From positions 1-60,299 of the forward strand of contig CAAGJN010000048.1 of assembly GCA_900770255.1 (NCBI GenBank): a stretch of 60,299 nt of DNA, read 5' to 3'. The stretch comes from Clostridia bacterium (GTDB taxonomy: Bacteria; Bacillota; Clostridia; Oscillospirales; Acutalibacteraceae). Positions 52,110 to 60,251 of the stretch are shown here, in pieces (positions within the stretch are counted from its first letter, which is position 1; each line of letters starts with the position of its first letter). The position numbers and the translations under genes were made by a program. The notes under the pieces were generated by a model, which saw nothing but the letters and a program-made list of their open reading frames with translations, did no database searches and had not been told where the DNA came from.

Positions 52110-52141
52110 CGGGGACGCACATGCCGTGCGTCTCCGTTTTT
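52110..52141 (+). terminator. Terminator of dpaAB
   Basis: CGGGGACGCAC (52110-52120) pairs with GTGCGTCTCCG (52126-52136), one G-U, 5-nt loop, followed by TTTTT. Confidence 0.8.
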
Positions 52142-52247
52142 GCCGTAAGGAAGTATAAAGCCCGCTATCCTGCCAAAAATATTTTTGTTCTCTGCGATTC
52201 ATACAAAAACGTGCGCCGCCGGAACGTTTGATTGGCATATCATACTC

Positions 52248-52276
52248 TTGAAAAACTTGTATGTTTTTGTTATAAT
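52248..52276 (+). promoter_or_regulatory. Sigma-A promoter of the DUF2156-GNAT-DJ-1 group
   Basis: TTGAAA (52248-52253), 17 bp, TATAAT (52271-52276). The start near 52283 leaves a 57-nt leader. Confidence 0.7.
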
Positions 52277-52339
52277 TATCTGAATCCTAAATTCGGGAAG
52301 TTTGCTTTTGGCAGACGTTCAACAGGGAGTTTGTTATTT

Positions 52340-53227
52340 ATGTTTGATTTCCGTCCTCCGAGACCTGAGGACAGGCAGTGGGTGGCGCCCATTATCAGCA
52401 AGGCAAAACGCTTCGGCTGCGACTACAGCTTCGGCGATATGTTTATTTGGCAGACCGTATATAATATACGCATCGCGCACAGTGACGGTTTTGTGTTTTC
52501 AATCAACGGTATAGACAAGCCCGTTTACGGCTTTCCTGTCGGTGAGGGCGATCTGAAAAAGGCGATAGGGGATCTTATGGCTGATGCTGCGCAGTATGGT
52601 GTTGGACTTGAGATGTTTGGCCTTAACAATGAATGCGTCAAAAAAGTCGAGAGTCTGTTCCCCGGCATGTTCGAGTTTGAGCCGGTCAGAGACAGCTTTG
52701 ATTATATTTATCTTACAAAAAATCTTGTTGATCTTCCGGGCAAAAAGTACCACGCCAAGCGAAATCATATTGCAGCGTTTAAGCGCGACAATGAGTGGAG
52801 TTATGAGCCCATAACCGAGTCGAATATCGATGAGTGCAGAGCAATGAACGAGGAGTGGGAGCGCAGAAACAGGGAGAAAAATCCCGAGGCTATCGACGAT
52901 GAACTCGATGCTATAAACATCAGCTTTGATTATTATACGCGCCTCGGCTTTGTCGGCGGTCTGCTCAGGGCGAACGGCGAGGTAGTTGCGTTTACCTTTG
53001 GCGAAGAAATGAATCCTGAGGTGTTCTGCACGCATGTCGAAAAGGCCTATGCGGATGTCCGCGGAGCTTATCCGATGATAAACCGTGAATTTGCCGCAAA
53101 TGCGCTTTCATCATATAAATATATTAACCGCGAGGATGATACGGGCTCCGAGGGCCTGCGGCGCGCAAAGCTCTCTTATTTTCCCGATATTCTGCTCGAA
53201 AAGTATGTGGCAAGGGTGAAGAAATGA
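52340..53227 (+). CDS. Phosphatidylglycerol lysyltransferase-domain protein (DUF2156)
   Basis: 295 residues, the soluble acyltransferase-like double GNAT fold of LPG_synthase_C, without the membrane half of MprF. FRPPRPEDRQWVAP at the N-terminus, KRNHIAAFKR in the middle and YPMINREFAANAL near the end are typical. Whether it uses aminoacyl-tRNA is not known for this soluble group. AGGGAG lies 10 nt before the ATG at 52340. The stop overlaps the GNAT gene (ATGA). Confidence 0.85.
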   Translation: MFDFRPPRPEDRQWVAPIISKAKRFGCDYSFGDMFIWQTVYNIRIAHSDGFVFSINGIDKPVYGFPVGEGDLKKAIGDLMADAAQYGVGLEMFGLNNECVKKVESLFPGMFEFEPVRDSFDYIYLTKNLVDLPGKKYHAKRNHIAAFKRDNEWSYEPITESNIDECRAMNEEWERRNREKNPEAIDDELDAINISFDYYTRLGFVGGLLRANGEVVAFTFGEEMNPEVFCTHVEKAYADVRGAYPMINREFAANALSSYKYINREDDTGSEGLRRAKLSYFPDILLEKYVARVKK

Positions 53228-54105
53228 CAGTCGGCTGTGCTTTGACAGAAGACAGAAACGCTATCTTAAAGCTCTGGCAGTTATGCTTCGGAGACAATGA
53301 GGACTATATAAATGCGTTTCTTGATTATCGATTTAAGCCTGAGAATACTCTCATTGCTCGCGAAAACGGAGAGATATGCTCGATGCTCTTTCTGCTTGAC
53401 GGCGGCAAGATCCGCATTTCCGGCGAGGAGTTTTCCTCGGTGTACCTGTATGCGGCCTGCACTCATCCGGATAAGCGTTCGCGCGGTATCATGGGCAAGC
53501 TGCTCAAAGCTGCTCAGACAAAATGCCGAGACGGCGGGCTCGATTATATCTGCCTTGTCCCTGCTGAGGACAGCCTTTTCGAATACTACGCAAAATACGG
53601 ATATAAATCTGCATTTGAAGAAAAACGGTTTTCCCTCGCCCGCAGACAGCTCGAGCTGATTGCGGACAGAAACGCCGAGGTGGGTGAACTTACGGCGCAG
53701 GACATGCTTTCGGTGCGCACAGCGTCACTTGCTTCCTCAGATTACTTTATATGGGATGCCGCCGCAATAGACTACGCTCTCAGAGAAAATTTAAAAGTTG
53801 AGTGCAAGAGCGCCGCGGCCTTTGCCGGCGGCAGATGTACCGCATACGCGCTGTTTGATGAGAATGAAGACGGCCTTGTGATAAGAGAATGTGCGGCGAG
53901 GCGGGGAGGCGTTCCGTCTCTTGCCGAGGCTCTGATCAGGAGCAGCAAAGCTCAAAATTTTTTATTCAGGCTGCCGCTTGATTTCCCGCTTTCTGCTGAT
54001 AATTTTATCGTTCAGTACAACGCCATGCTCCTGCCGCTCAATCATGCGGCAGAGACGGCACTCAGAGATATAAAAAATGCCTATATGGGTCTGACCCTCG
54101 GATGA
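53224..54105 (+). CDS. GNAT family N-acetyltransferase
   Basis: 293 residues. The N-terminal GNAT domain has YAACTHPDKRSRGIMGKLLK, the acetyl-CoA loop. The C-terminal half is degenerate, resembling Eis-type two-domain acetyltransferases (YKSAFEEKRFSL). ATG overlaps the previous stop. The substrate is not readable. Likely coexpressed with the DUF2156 gene. Confidence 0.82.
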   Translation: MTVGCALTEDRNAILKLWQLCFGDNEDYINAFLDYRFKPENTLIARENGEICSMLFLLDGGKIRISGEEFSSVYLYAACTHPDKRSRGIMGKLLKAAQTKCRDGGLDYICLVPAEDSLFEYYAKYGYKSAFEEKRFSLARRQLELIADRNAEVGELTAQDMLSVRTASLASSDYFIWDAAAIDYALRENLKVECKSAAAFAGGRCTAYALFDENEDGLVIRECAARRGGVPSLAEALIRSSKAQNFLFRLPLDFPLSADNFIVQYNAMLLPLNHAAETALRDIKNAYMGLTLG

Positions 54106-54124
54106 CCTTGAGGAGATGCAGCTT

Positions 54125-54667
54125 ATGATATATATTTTTCTTGCAAACGGATTTGAAGAAGTCGAAGCCCTTGCGACGGTCGATGTTCTGCGCAGGGCGA
54201 GCCTTGACGTTACTATGGTCGGCGTCGGCTCAGACGTTATAACCGGTGCTCACGGAATCGGCGCCATATGCGACGCCGTCGATAGTGATGTTGAGCCTGA
54301 TGATGAGCTTGAGGCAGTTGTTTTGCCCGGAGGTATGCCCGGAACGCTTAATCTCGAACGATCTGAAAAGGTCAATGAATTTATAGACTTTGCTGCTGAC
54401 AACGGCAGACTGATCTGCGCTATCTGCGCCGCCCCGTCCATACTCGGGCATAAGGGTTTGCTCAAGGGCGGAACGGCCGTGTGCTTCCCGGGTTTTGAGA
54501 GCGAGCTTGAAGGCGCGACTGTGGCTGATTCGTTTGTGGTTGATGACGGAAATATTATCACCGCTAAAGGCATGGGCAGCGCTGTCAAATTCGGCGTTGC
54601 GATAGGCGCGCGCTTTGTCGGCGAAGCGAAGATGAAGAAGATAGAGGAGTCGCTTCAATGTTCCTGA
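54125..54667 (+). CDS. DJ-1/PfpI family protein
   Basis: 180 residues. FLANGFEEVEALATVDVLRR, VVLPGGMPGTLNL and the nucleophile Cys region ICAICAAPSIL are family hallmarks; relatives are deglycases, chaperones or redox sensors. The ATG at 54116 sits directly on the SD AGGAG; the ATG at 54125 (9 nt) is chosen. Its end overlaps the next gene by 10 bp. Confidence 0.9.
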   Translation: MIYIFLANGFEEVEALATVDVLRRASLDVTMVGVGSDVITGAHGIGAICDAVDSDVEPDDELEAVVLPGGMPGTLNLERSEKVNEFIDFAADNGRLICAICAAPSILGHKGLLKGGTAVCFPGFESELEGATVADSFVVDDGNIITAKGMGSAVKFGVAIGARFVGEAKMKKIEESLQCS

Positions 54668-55245
54668 AAAAGGATATACGTCAGGAAAAGAACGCGATAC
54701 GAAGCGAATGCCGCCAATATCGGGCGGATATGGGAGAAGCGGATAAGCAGAAACTCGACACGCAAATATTCAACCGTTTTATCAATCTGTGGCGATACCG
54801 CGAATGCAAAACACTTTTGACCTACGTCTCAAGTGCGATCGAAGTTGATACAAGAGTGCTGATATCCGATGCGCTCAAGCGCGGGAAGCGCGTTGCTGTG
54901 CCGAGATGTATACCCGGCATCCATGAGATGGAGTTTTACTATATAACCTCGTTTGACGATCTTGAAAAGGGCGCGTACGGGGTACTTGAGCCGGTTAAGA
55001 GCAAATGTAGACGAATGACGGATTACAGTGAAGGACTGTGCGTCATTCCTGCGCTTGCGTTTGATGAAAATGGTTATCGTCTCGGCTTTGGCAAGGGGTA
55101 TTATGACCGATTTCTTTCCCGCTTTAGAGGCGATACGGTAGGCGTATGTTATGAGTGCTGCATGCAAAAGCAGCTTCCGCGCGGCAGATTCGACCGCTGT
55201 GCAGACATTGTAGTGACGGAAAAAAGGGTAATATCAAACGGCTGA
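54658..55245 (+). CDS. 5-formyltetrahydrofolate cyclo-ligase
   Basis: ATP-dependent conversion of 5-formyl-THF to 5,10-methenyl-THF. 195 residues with RQEKNAIRSECRQYRADM, VPRCIPG and the signature RLGFGKGYYDRFL. The start overlaps the DJ-1 gene. It precedes mltG by 12 bp, so all genes 52340-56628 may form one transcript. Confidence 0.93.
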   Translation: MFLKKDIRQEKNAIRSECRQYRADMGEADKQKLDTQIFNRFINLWRYRECKTLLTYVSSAIEVDTRVLISDALKRGKRVAVPRCIPGIHEMEFYYITSFDDLEKGAYGVLEPVKSKCRRMTDYSEGLCVIPALAFDENGYRLGFGKGYYDRFLSRFRGDTVGVCYECCMQKQLPRGRFDRCADIVVTEKRVISNG

Positions 55246-55257
55246 GAGGAGCTACAT

Positions 55258-56628
55258 ATGAAAAGAACTCTTAAACTCTATAATGACATGAACTCGGGTT
55301 CGAGCACGCCTGACAGAAGAGAAAAGGTCAAGAATTTTGTCGTTCATATCGATGATAATGATTCTGCGCAGCCGCAGGACGATACTCCCGTGTATAAGGG
55401 CGAGGTTTATTTTTCCAGTCGTCCTGTGCACAGACGTTCCGCCGGCGGCGCCAAAACCGGCAGCGCTTCGTCATCAAAAAAGAAAAAAATGAACTCAACA
55501 GATATCCTTGTTCTTACGGCGTTTGCGCTTGTTATTATTGCAATTACTGCCTGTCTGTCCGTGATCTCTATTTCCTGTCTAAACGATGTTCTCGCAATAA
55601 GCCGCGGCAACGATATAGTCACGGTCAACATCCCGCAGGATGCCACGACAAACCAAATCATAGACATTCTTGATGAGAACGGTTTGATAGTCAATAAGGG
55701 CTTCTGTAAGATGTTTTATAAGGTGTCCTCAGCAGCAAAGGGGACGGGCATGGAGAAGGGCCTCAATGCGTTCCAGAAGCTCGGATATAGGATAAAGGTG
55801 CTTTTTGTCGGTCCGCCGGAGCCCGAATATGTCAGCGGAGTCTATTATCTTCAGGCCAGTATGGGCGTTGAGGGTATGCTCTATGAGTGTATGGCAGTCC
55901 AGTCCGGCCCGAGAACGGTGACGCTGATGTTCCCCGAGGGCTGGTCGATCTCGCAGATCGCTGCAAGACTTGAGGAATACGGTGTTTGCACCTCGACGTA
56001 TTTCATGAAGGCGCTGAGCGAGACTCAGTTTGACTATTCGTTCCTCTCATCTGCAAAGGACAGCGAAAACAGAACTTATCGTCTTGAGGGTTATCTCTTC
56101 CCCTCGACATACGATTTCTTCGAAGGCGAGAGTGCAAATATAGCTATAAGGAGATTTCTTGATGCCTTTTCGGAGGTCTGGACCGATGAGTATGATAAGC
56201 GTGCAAATGAGCTCGGATACAGTGTCGATGAGATAATAACCATAGCCTCTATAATTCAGCGTGAAGCTGCTGACGACACGCAGATGAAGCTGATCTCGTC
56301 TGTTATTCACAACCGTCTCAAGCATCCGGCACAGACTAACGGGAGACTCGAGTGCGACTCTACAAAGGACTATATCAAGAACTACGTCACGCCGATAACC
56401 GACGTCAATCTTGTCAATAGGTATTCCGACGCTTACAACACATACTCGGCTCAGGGACTGCCTCCCGGGCCTATCTGCAACCCCGGTGAGGCTGCAATAA
56501 AGGCGGCGCTCTATCCGTCAAATACAAATTATTATTATTTCTGCCACGATAAGTTCGGCAATATCTATATGGCAAAAACCAAGAGCGAACATGATGCAAA
56601 TGTGCTCAAGGCTTTCAGCCAGAACTAA
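55258..56628 (+). CDS. mltG: Endolytic transglycosylase MltG with altered catalytic residue
   Basis: Cuts nascent glycan chains at the membrane and sets their length. 456 residues: a cytoplasmic stretch of about 80 residues, a membrane helix (ILVLTAFALVIIAITACLSV), LysM-like elements, and the YceG domain with LEGYLFPSTYDF, ASIIQREAADD, NRLKHP and YNTYSAQGLPPGPI. In E. coli the catalytic Glu lies in ASIVEKET; here that place is Gln (ASIIQREA), while the second Glu remains. The length and cytosolic extension are common in Clostridia. It stands next to a U32 protein, as yrrL does in Bacillus. Confidence 0.92.
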   Translation: MKRTLKLYNDMNSGSSTPDRREKVKNFVVHIDDNDSAQPQDDTPVYKGEVYFSSRPVHRRSAGGAKTGSASSSKKKKMNSTDILVLTAFALVIIAITACLSVISISCLNDVLAISRGNDIVTVNIPQDATTNQIIDILDENGLIVNKGFCKMFYKVSSAAKGTGMEKGLNAFQKLGYRIKVLFVGPPEPEYVSGVYYLQASMGVEGMLYECMAVQSGPRTVTLMFPEGWSISQIAARLEEYGVCTSTYFMKALSETQFDYSFLSSAKDSENRTYRLEGYLFPSTYDFFEGESANIAIRRFLDAFSEVWTDEYDKRANELGYSVDEIITIASIIQREAADDTQMKLISSVIHNRLKHPAQTNGRLECDSTKDYIKNYVTPITDVNLVNRYSDAYNTYSAQGLPPGPICNPGEAAIKAALYPSNTNYYYFCHDKFGNIYMAKTKSEHDANVLKAFSQN

Positions 56629-56634
56629 AAATTC

Positions 56635-56666
56635 AGGAGCGGCAGGCGGAGTCCTGACCGCTCCTT
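56635..56666 (+). terminator. Terminator after mltG
   Basis: AGGAGCGGCAGG (56635-56646) pairs with CCTG-a-CCGCTCCT (56653-56665), one bulge. It is followed by TTCTGTT, a modest T-run. Confidence 0.6.
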
Positions 56667-56691
56667 CTGTTGCTTGAAGAGGAGTGCTCAT

Positions 56692-57927
56692 ATGGAGATA
56701 AAGAAGCCCGAGATTCTTGCGCCTGCCGGCGATATGGAACGTCTTAAGGCGGCAGCATATTACGGCGCGGATGCCGTGTATATGGGAGGCACGCGCTTCG
56801 GCATGCGCGCGGCGCCGAAGAATTTTTCCGACAGCGAGCTGAAAGCCGCCGTTGACTTTGCCCATGGGTACGGCGCAAAAGTATATTTGACGTGCAATAT
56901 AATTCCGAATACCGCGCAGCTCGCCGAGCTGCCGCAGTTTCTTGAAAATGCAGAGGTCGCCGGCGTTGACGCATTTATAATAACCGATCTCGGCGTGCTG
57001 TCTTATGCCAAAAAATATGCGCCCATCACTCCGATACACATCTCGACCCAGACAGGTGTTGCAAACGCCGAGTCTGCTCGTATGCTGTTCGATCTCGGCG
57101 CAGAAAGGGCGGTTGCCGCGCGGGAGTTGACGCTCGAGGAGCTCTCCGACCTCAGAGCAAATATGCCGCGTGAAATGGAGCTTGAGTGCTTTGTCCACGG
57201 GGCTATGTGCGTCTCATATTCCGGCCGATGCCTGCTCTCAAACTACCTGACAGACAGATATTCAAATAAAGGCGAGTGTTCTCAACCGTGCCGTTGGGAG
57301 TACAGGCTGCTTGAGAGCGCACGCCCGGGCGAGTATTTCCCGATAGAGGAGACTCAGAGCGGAACATACATTATGAATTCCAAGGATATGTGCATGATAG
57401 AACATATTCCGGAGCTTGTTGAGGCCGGAATATCGAGCTTTAAGATTGAAGGCAGGGCAAAGACCGAATATTATACAGCGGTCGTCACCAATGCCTATCG
57501 CAGTGCGGTTGATGCTTATATGAAAGCGCCGTCAAAGAATTTTGTCCCGGAACAGTGGATGATAGACGAGGTCTATAAGATAAGCCACCGCGACTATTGC
57601 ACGGGCTTTTTCTTCGGCTCGCCGCGCGACAACTCACAGATCTACTATAAGGGCGGCTATGTTCGCAACTGGGAGGTCGCAGCTGTTGCTCTGGGTTGTG
57701 AAAACGGCAGGCTTACCGTCAGCCAGCGCAACCGATTTTTTGAGGGCGATGAGCTCGAGATCATGAACAAAGGTGCAGAGCCGACAAGAATAATTGTCAA
57801 AAACCTCAGAAATTCGCTCGCAGAGAGCGTTGATAACGCGCCGAACCCGATGGCTGAGTTTACCTTCGACTGTGATGCTGAAGTTGTTCCCGGGTCGTTT
57901 ATCCGCCGGCGGACAGATGATGAATAA
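56692..57927 (+). CDS. U32 family protein, TrhP-like tRNA hydroxylation factor
   Basis: 411 residues: LAPAGDMERLKAAAYYGADAV at the N-terminus, HISTQTGVANAE, and the signature ELECFVHGAMCVSYSGRC with nearby GECSQPCRW, which may carry an iron-sulfur cluster. In Bacillus the neighbours of the mltG homologue yrrL are yrrM-yrrN-yrrO (TrmR, TrhP1, TrhP2), needed for 5-hydroxyuridine at the tRNA wobble base. Here only one U32 gene follows mltG and no methyltransferase stands between. GAGGAG lies 7 nt or more before the ATG at 56692. The old peptidase name is probably misleading. Confidence 0.88.
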   Translation: MEIKKPEILAPAGDMERLKAAAYYGADAVYMGGTRFGMRAAPKNFSDSELKAAVDFAHGYGAKVYLTCNIIPNTAQLAELPQFLENAEVAGVDAFIITDLGVLSYAKKYAPITPIHISTQTGVANAESARMLFDLGAERAVAARELTLEELSDLRANMPREMELECFVHGAMCVSYSGRCLLSNYLTDRYSNKGECSQPCRWEYRLLESARPGEYFPIEETQSGTYIMNSKDMCMIEHIPELVEAGISSFKIEGRAKTEYYTAVVTNAYRSAVDAYMKAPSKNFVPEQWMIDEVYKISHRDYCTGFFFGSPRDNSQIYYKGGYVRNWEVAAVALGCENGRLTVSQRNRFFEGDELEIMNKGAEPTRIIVKNLRNSLAESVDNAPNPMAEFTFDCDAEVVPGSFIRRRTDDE

Positions 57928-58011
57928 GAATAAAAGCTGCGGCTGCGCGCCGGTGTATTTTATTGCTGTAAACGGTCAATGATAATTTTATCGACTGTTG
58001 GAGATGATGTT

Positions 58012-59610
58012 ATGCACAAGCGCGCGGTCGCTTTATTTTTTATATATTGCCTGCTGATGAGTGTCGTGTGCCTTCAATTGACAAGCCTGGTCGTGGGCGG
58101 CAGCGTTGAAGCGGATGAAGTTAAAAACACTCGCAGCATAGAGCTTTCGGACCTCGGTGCGCCTATATATGACTGCAAGGGAAGATTGATAACAAACGGG
58201 CAGAGTATGTATTATGCAGCAGCGAAGCCGACCTCTGCGGCTATATCAGCGCTTGAAAACATGCTGGATGAGGATGCCTTTGAAAAAATAAAATCAAAGC
58301 TTGAAAAGGGGAGCCCGGCTGTGGCGGAGGTGCTGCCGGGGACGGAGGAGAGCGATGATATAAAAATAATCGGCGTGAGCAAGCGCTACTATGTTCGCCA
58401 ACCGGCCGCACATGTTGTCGGTTATACGGATATTGACGGAAACGGAGTCTGCGGAATTGAAAAGAGCTTTGAGAGCATATTCAAAAATAACAGACAGACA
58501 GTAAGTGCGGTGTTTTCTGTTGACGCTAACGGCTGCGTTATGCCGGGAGGCGATATAACCGTTCGCCGAGAAGGAGATTATAAAAACTCCGGCGTGTATC
58601 TGACGCTCGATATAGATATACAGCGCATAGTTGAGGAGTGTATGGACGATTGCGGGATAGAGCAGGGTGCCGTTGTAGTGCTCGATCCGTCCAGCGGCGC
58701 GATACGCGCCATGGCAAGCCGTCCTGTGTTTGATTCAAACGACCCGTCGCGCAGCTTAGGCGATACGGACTCTCCGTTTGTTGACAGGGCTTTAAGCGCG
58801 TTTGCCGTAGGCTCTGTGTTCAAGCCCGCTATAGCCTGCGCAGCGCTCGAACAGGGAATCGATCCGTCGCTGACATACGAATGTACCGGCAGCATAAAAG
58901 TGGGAGACGTTGAGTTCGGATGCTATGAGCACCATGAGCACGGGAAGGTAGACATGTGCGGTGCGCTCGAAAAATCCTGCAATGCGTATTTCATAAACCT
59001 GGCTCAAAAACTCAACACCGAACGAATGATAGGTACGCTTTCGGATCTCGGCTTCGGGAAAAGTATAACGCTGTGCGACGGTATAAGCTCTGCTGCGGGC
59101 AGCTTGCCAGACACCGAGAAGCTTGACTCTCCCGCTGCTGTGTCTAACCTCGCTTTTGGGCAGGGAACGCTTACTGCGACGCCGCTGCAAGTTGCCGCAT
59201 ACATGAGCGCAATAGCAAATAACGGTATTTATATCACTCCGTACCTTGTGGAAAAGGCAGTGGACGGCGAAAAAACACTCAGTGAGCATGAGGCACGCGC
59301 CGGATCGCATGTTGTGAGTGAAGAGACGGCAAAGCGGGTATCGTCTTTTCTTTGCAGCGCCGTAGAAAACGGAAACGGCAGCGGAGCAAAGCCGGAAAAG
59401 GTAACGGCAGCGGGAAAGACCGCTACTGCTCAGACCGGCATATACGAGAATGGGCAGGAGCTGTATAACACATGGTTTGCAGGCTGGTTTCCTGCTGAAA
59501 GCCCCAAATATGTTATTACGATTCTCAAAGAGCGCGGAGCAGGCGGAGCGTCGGACTGCGCGCCGGTGTTTAAAGCCATAGCGGACAGAATAGAAGAAAA
59601 CTTGTCATAA
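58012..59610 (+). CDS. Class B penicillin-binding protein, KTA variant
   Basis: Peptidoglycan transpeptidase, 532 residues. A single N-terminal membrane helix is followed by the dimerisation region, then the catalytic domain with SVFK (active-site Ser), SCN and, in place of KTG, KTA in AAGKTATAQTG. The frame opens at 57979, but GGAG stands 8-9 nt before the ATG at 58012. The class B type lacks a glycosyltransferase domain and would work with an SEDS partner not encoded here. Reminiscent of PBP2/SpoVD groups; the exact role (elongation, division, or spore cortex) cannot be settled. Confidence 0.9.
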   Translation: MHKRAVALFFIYCLLMSVVCLQLTSLVVGGSVEADEVKNTRSIELSDLGAPIYDCKGRLITNGQSMYYAAAKPTSAAISALENMLDEDAFEKIKSKLEKGSPAVAEVLPGTEESDDIKIIGVSKRYYVRQPAAHVVGYTDIDGNGVCGIEKSFESIFKNNRQTVSAVFSVDANGCVMPGGDITVRREGDYKNSGVYLTLDIDIQRIVEECMDDCGIEQGAVVVLDPSSGAIRAMASRPVFDSNDPSRSLGDTDSPFVDRALSAFAVGSVFKPAIACAALEQGIDPSLTYECTGSIKVGDVEFGCYEHHEHGKVDMCGALEKSCNAYFINLAQKLNTERMIGTLSDLGFGKSITLCDGISSAAGSLPDTEKLDSPAAVSNLAFGQGTLTATPLQVAAYMSAIANNGIYITPYLVEKAVDGEKTLSEHEARAGSHVVSEETAKRVSSFLCSAVENGNGSGAKPEKVTAAGKTATAQTGIYENGQELYNTWFAGWFPAESPKYVITILKERGAGGASDCAPVFKAIADRIEENLS

Positions 59611-59680
59611 CAGCGAATATTCTTAAAATTATTCCGCTGAAAGACGGGGGTAAAAAATATAAAAAACTTTGAAAAAATGC

Positions 59681-59709
59681 TTGACATAGCAACCCCCTTT
59701 TGCTATAAT
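59681..59709 (+). promoter_or_regulatory. Consensus promoter of the tRNA-Leu pair
   Basis: TTGACA (59681-59686), 17-bp spacer, TATAAT (59704-59709): a perfect sigma-A promoter, as expected for stable RNA. The start lies near 59716. The leader holds a hairpin, CTGAG...CTCAG, before the first tRNA. Confidence 0.92.
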
Positions 59710-59752
59710 AGTCAACGTTCTGAGGGGCCGGGAACGGCTCAGAGCAAGACTC

Positions 59753-59836
59753 GCGAGAGTGGCGGAATCGGCAGACGCGCACGTTTGAGGGGCGTGTGGT
59801 AATCCCGTACGGGTTCAAGTCCCGTCTCTCGCACCA
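59753..59836 (+). tRNA. tRNA-Leu (anticodon GAG)
   Basis: Acceptor arms GCGAGAG and CTCTCGC close the molecule. The anticodon stem CACGT/GCGTG holds the loop TTGAGGG, anticodon GAG. The T-arm is ACGGG-TTCAAGT-CCCGT, with a class II variable arm, and ACCA is encoded at the end. Reads CUC/CUU codons. Confidence 0.95.
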
Positions 59837-59981
59837 TGGCGGGTTCCTTAGGGTGCCCGCCAAACTTATCGGTGATTAAATCACCTCAGTAGTTTTCGCT
59901 GAGCAAAAGCGGAAAACATGCGGATTAGCTTAATTGCCCGCCTCGGTCGCCTCGCCGTGTAAAATTTAGAGGTAGGTAAAT
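59837..59981 (+). other. Structured 145-nt spacer between two tRNAs
   Basis: Three clear inverted repeats: TGGCGGG...CCCGCCA near 59836-59865, GGTGATT...AATCACC near 59871-59885, and TTTTCGCT...AGCGGAAAA near 59896-59919. None has a T-run, so the unit is probably cotranscribed with both tRNAs. GCGGATTAGCTTAATTG near 59921 resembles a tRNA 5' end but is not followed by a tRNA. No coding frame is evident. Confidence 0.5.
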
Positions 59982-60068
59982 GCGGATATGGCGGAATTGG
60001 CAGACGCGCTAGATTCAGGTTCTAGTCGGGGCAACTCGGTGCAGGTTCAACTCCTGTTATCCGCACCA
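59982..60068 (+). tRNA. tRNA-Leu (anticodon CAG)
   Basis: Acceptor arms GCGGATA and TATCCGC. The anticodon stem CTAGA/TCTAG holds the loop TTCAGGT, anticodon CAG. There is a class II variable arm and an encoded CCA. Reads CUG. Confidence 0.95.
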
Positions 60069-60071
60069 TAG

Positions 60072-60118
60072 CACAAAAGCCTTGAAACAATTATGTTTCA
60101 AGGCTTTTGTGTTATTTT
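60072..60118 (+). terminator. Strong terminator of the tRNA operon
   Basis: CACAAAAGCCTTGAAACA (60072-60089) and TGTTTCAAGGCTTTTGTG (60094-60111) form a perfect 18-bp stem with a 4-nt loop, then TTATTTT. Confidence 0.92.
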
Positions 60119-60251
60119 ACGCTTTGCTGAAACAGGCTGCTTTTGTCTCTTTAACTAACACAGAACTAACAAGTCTTAAATCTTGTTTACCTCTCGTAGT
60201 TATGTATCCATATTAAAAATATTGTAGGTTTGTCAATGATGTGTTACAAAA

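Noticed and set aside
57918..57982. 21-codon ORF (MMNKNKSCGCAPVYF...) between the U32 gene and the PBP
   Set aside because: No SD, overlaps the U32 3' end, and cannot be supported without conservation data.
59611..59700. Hairpin CAGCG...CGCTG and GGGGG...CCCCC pairing after the PBP gene
   Set aside because: Stems are short or loops very long, with no proper T-run; not called as a terminator.
59837..59981. tmRNA between the two tRNAs
   Set aside because: Both flanking tRNAs are complete with their own CCA, the spacer is too short, and no tag-coding frame ends in the usual ALAA.
60119..60251. Possible attachment site or integrated element after tRNA-Leu
   Set aside because: No duplicated tRNA 3' end, integrase or direct repeat is visible within the window.
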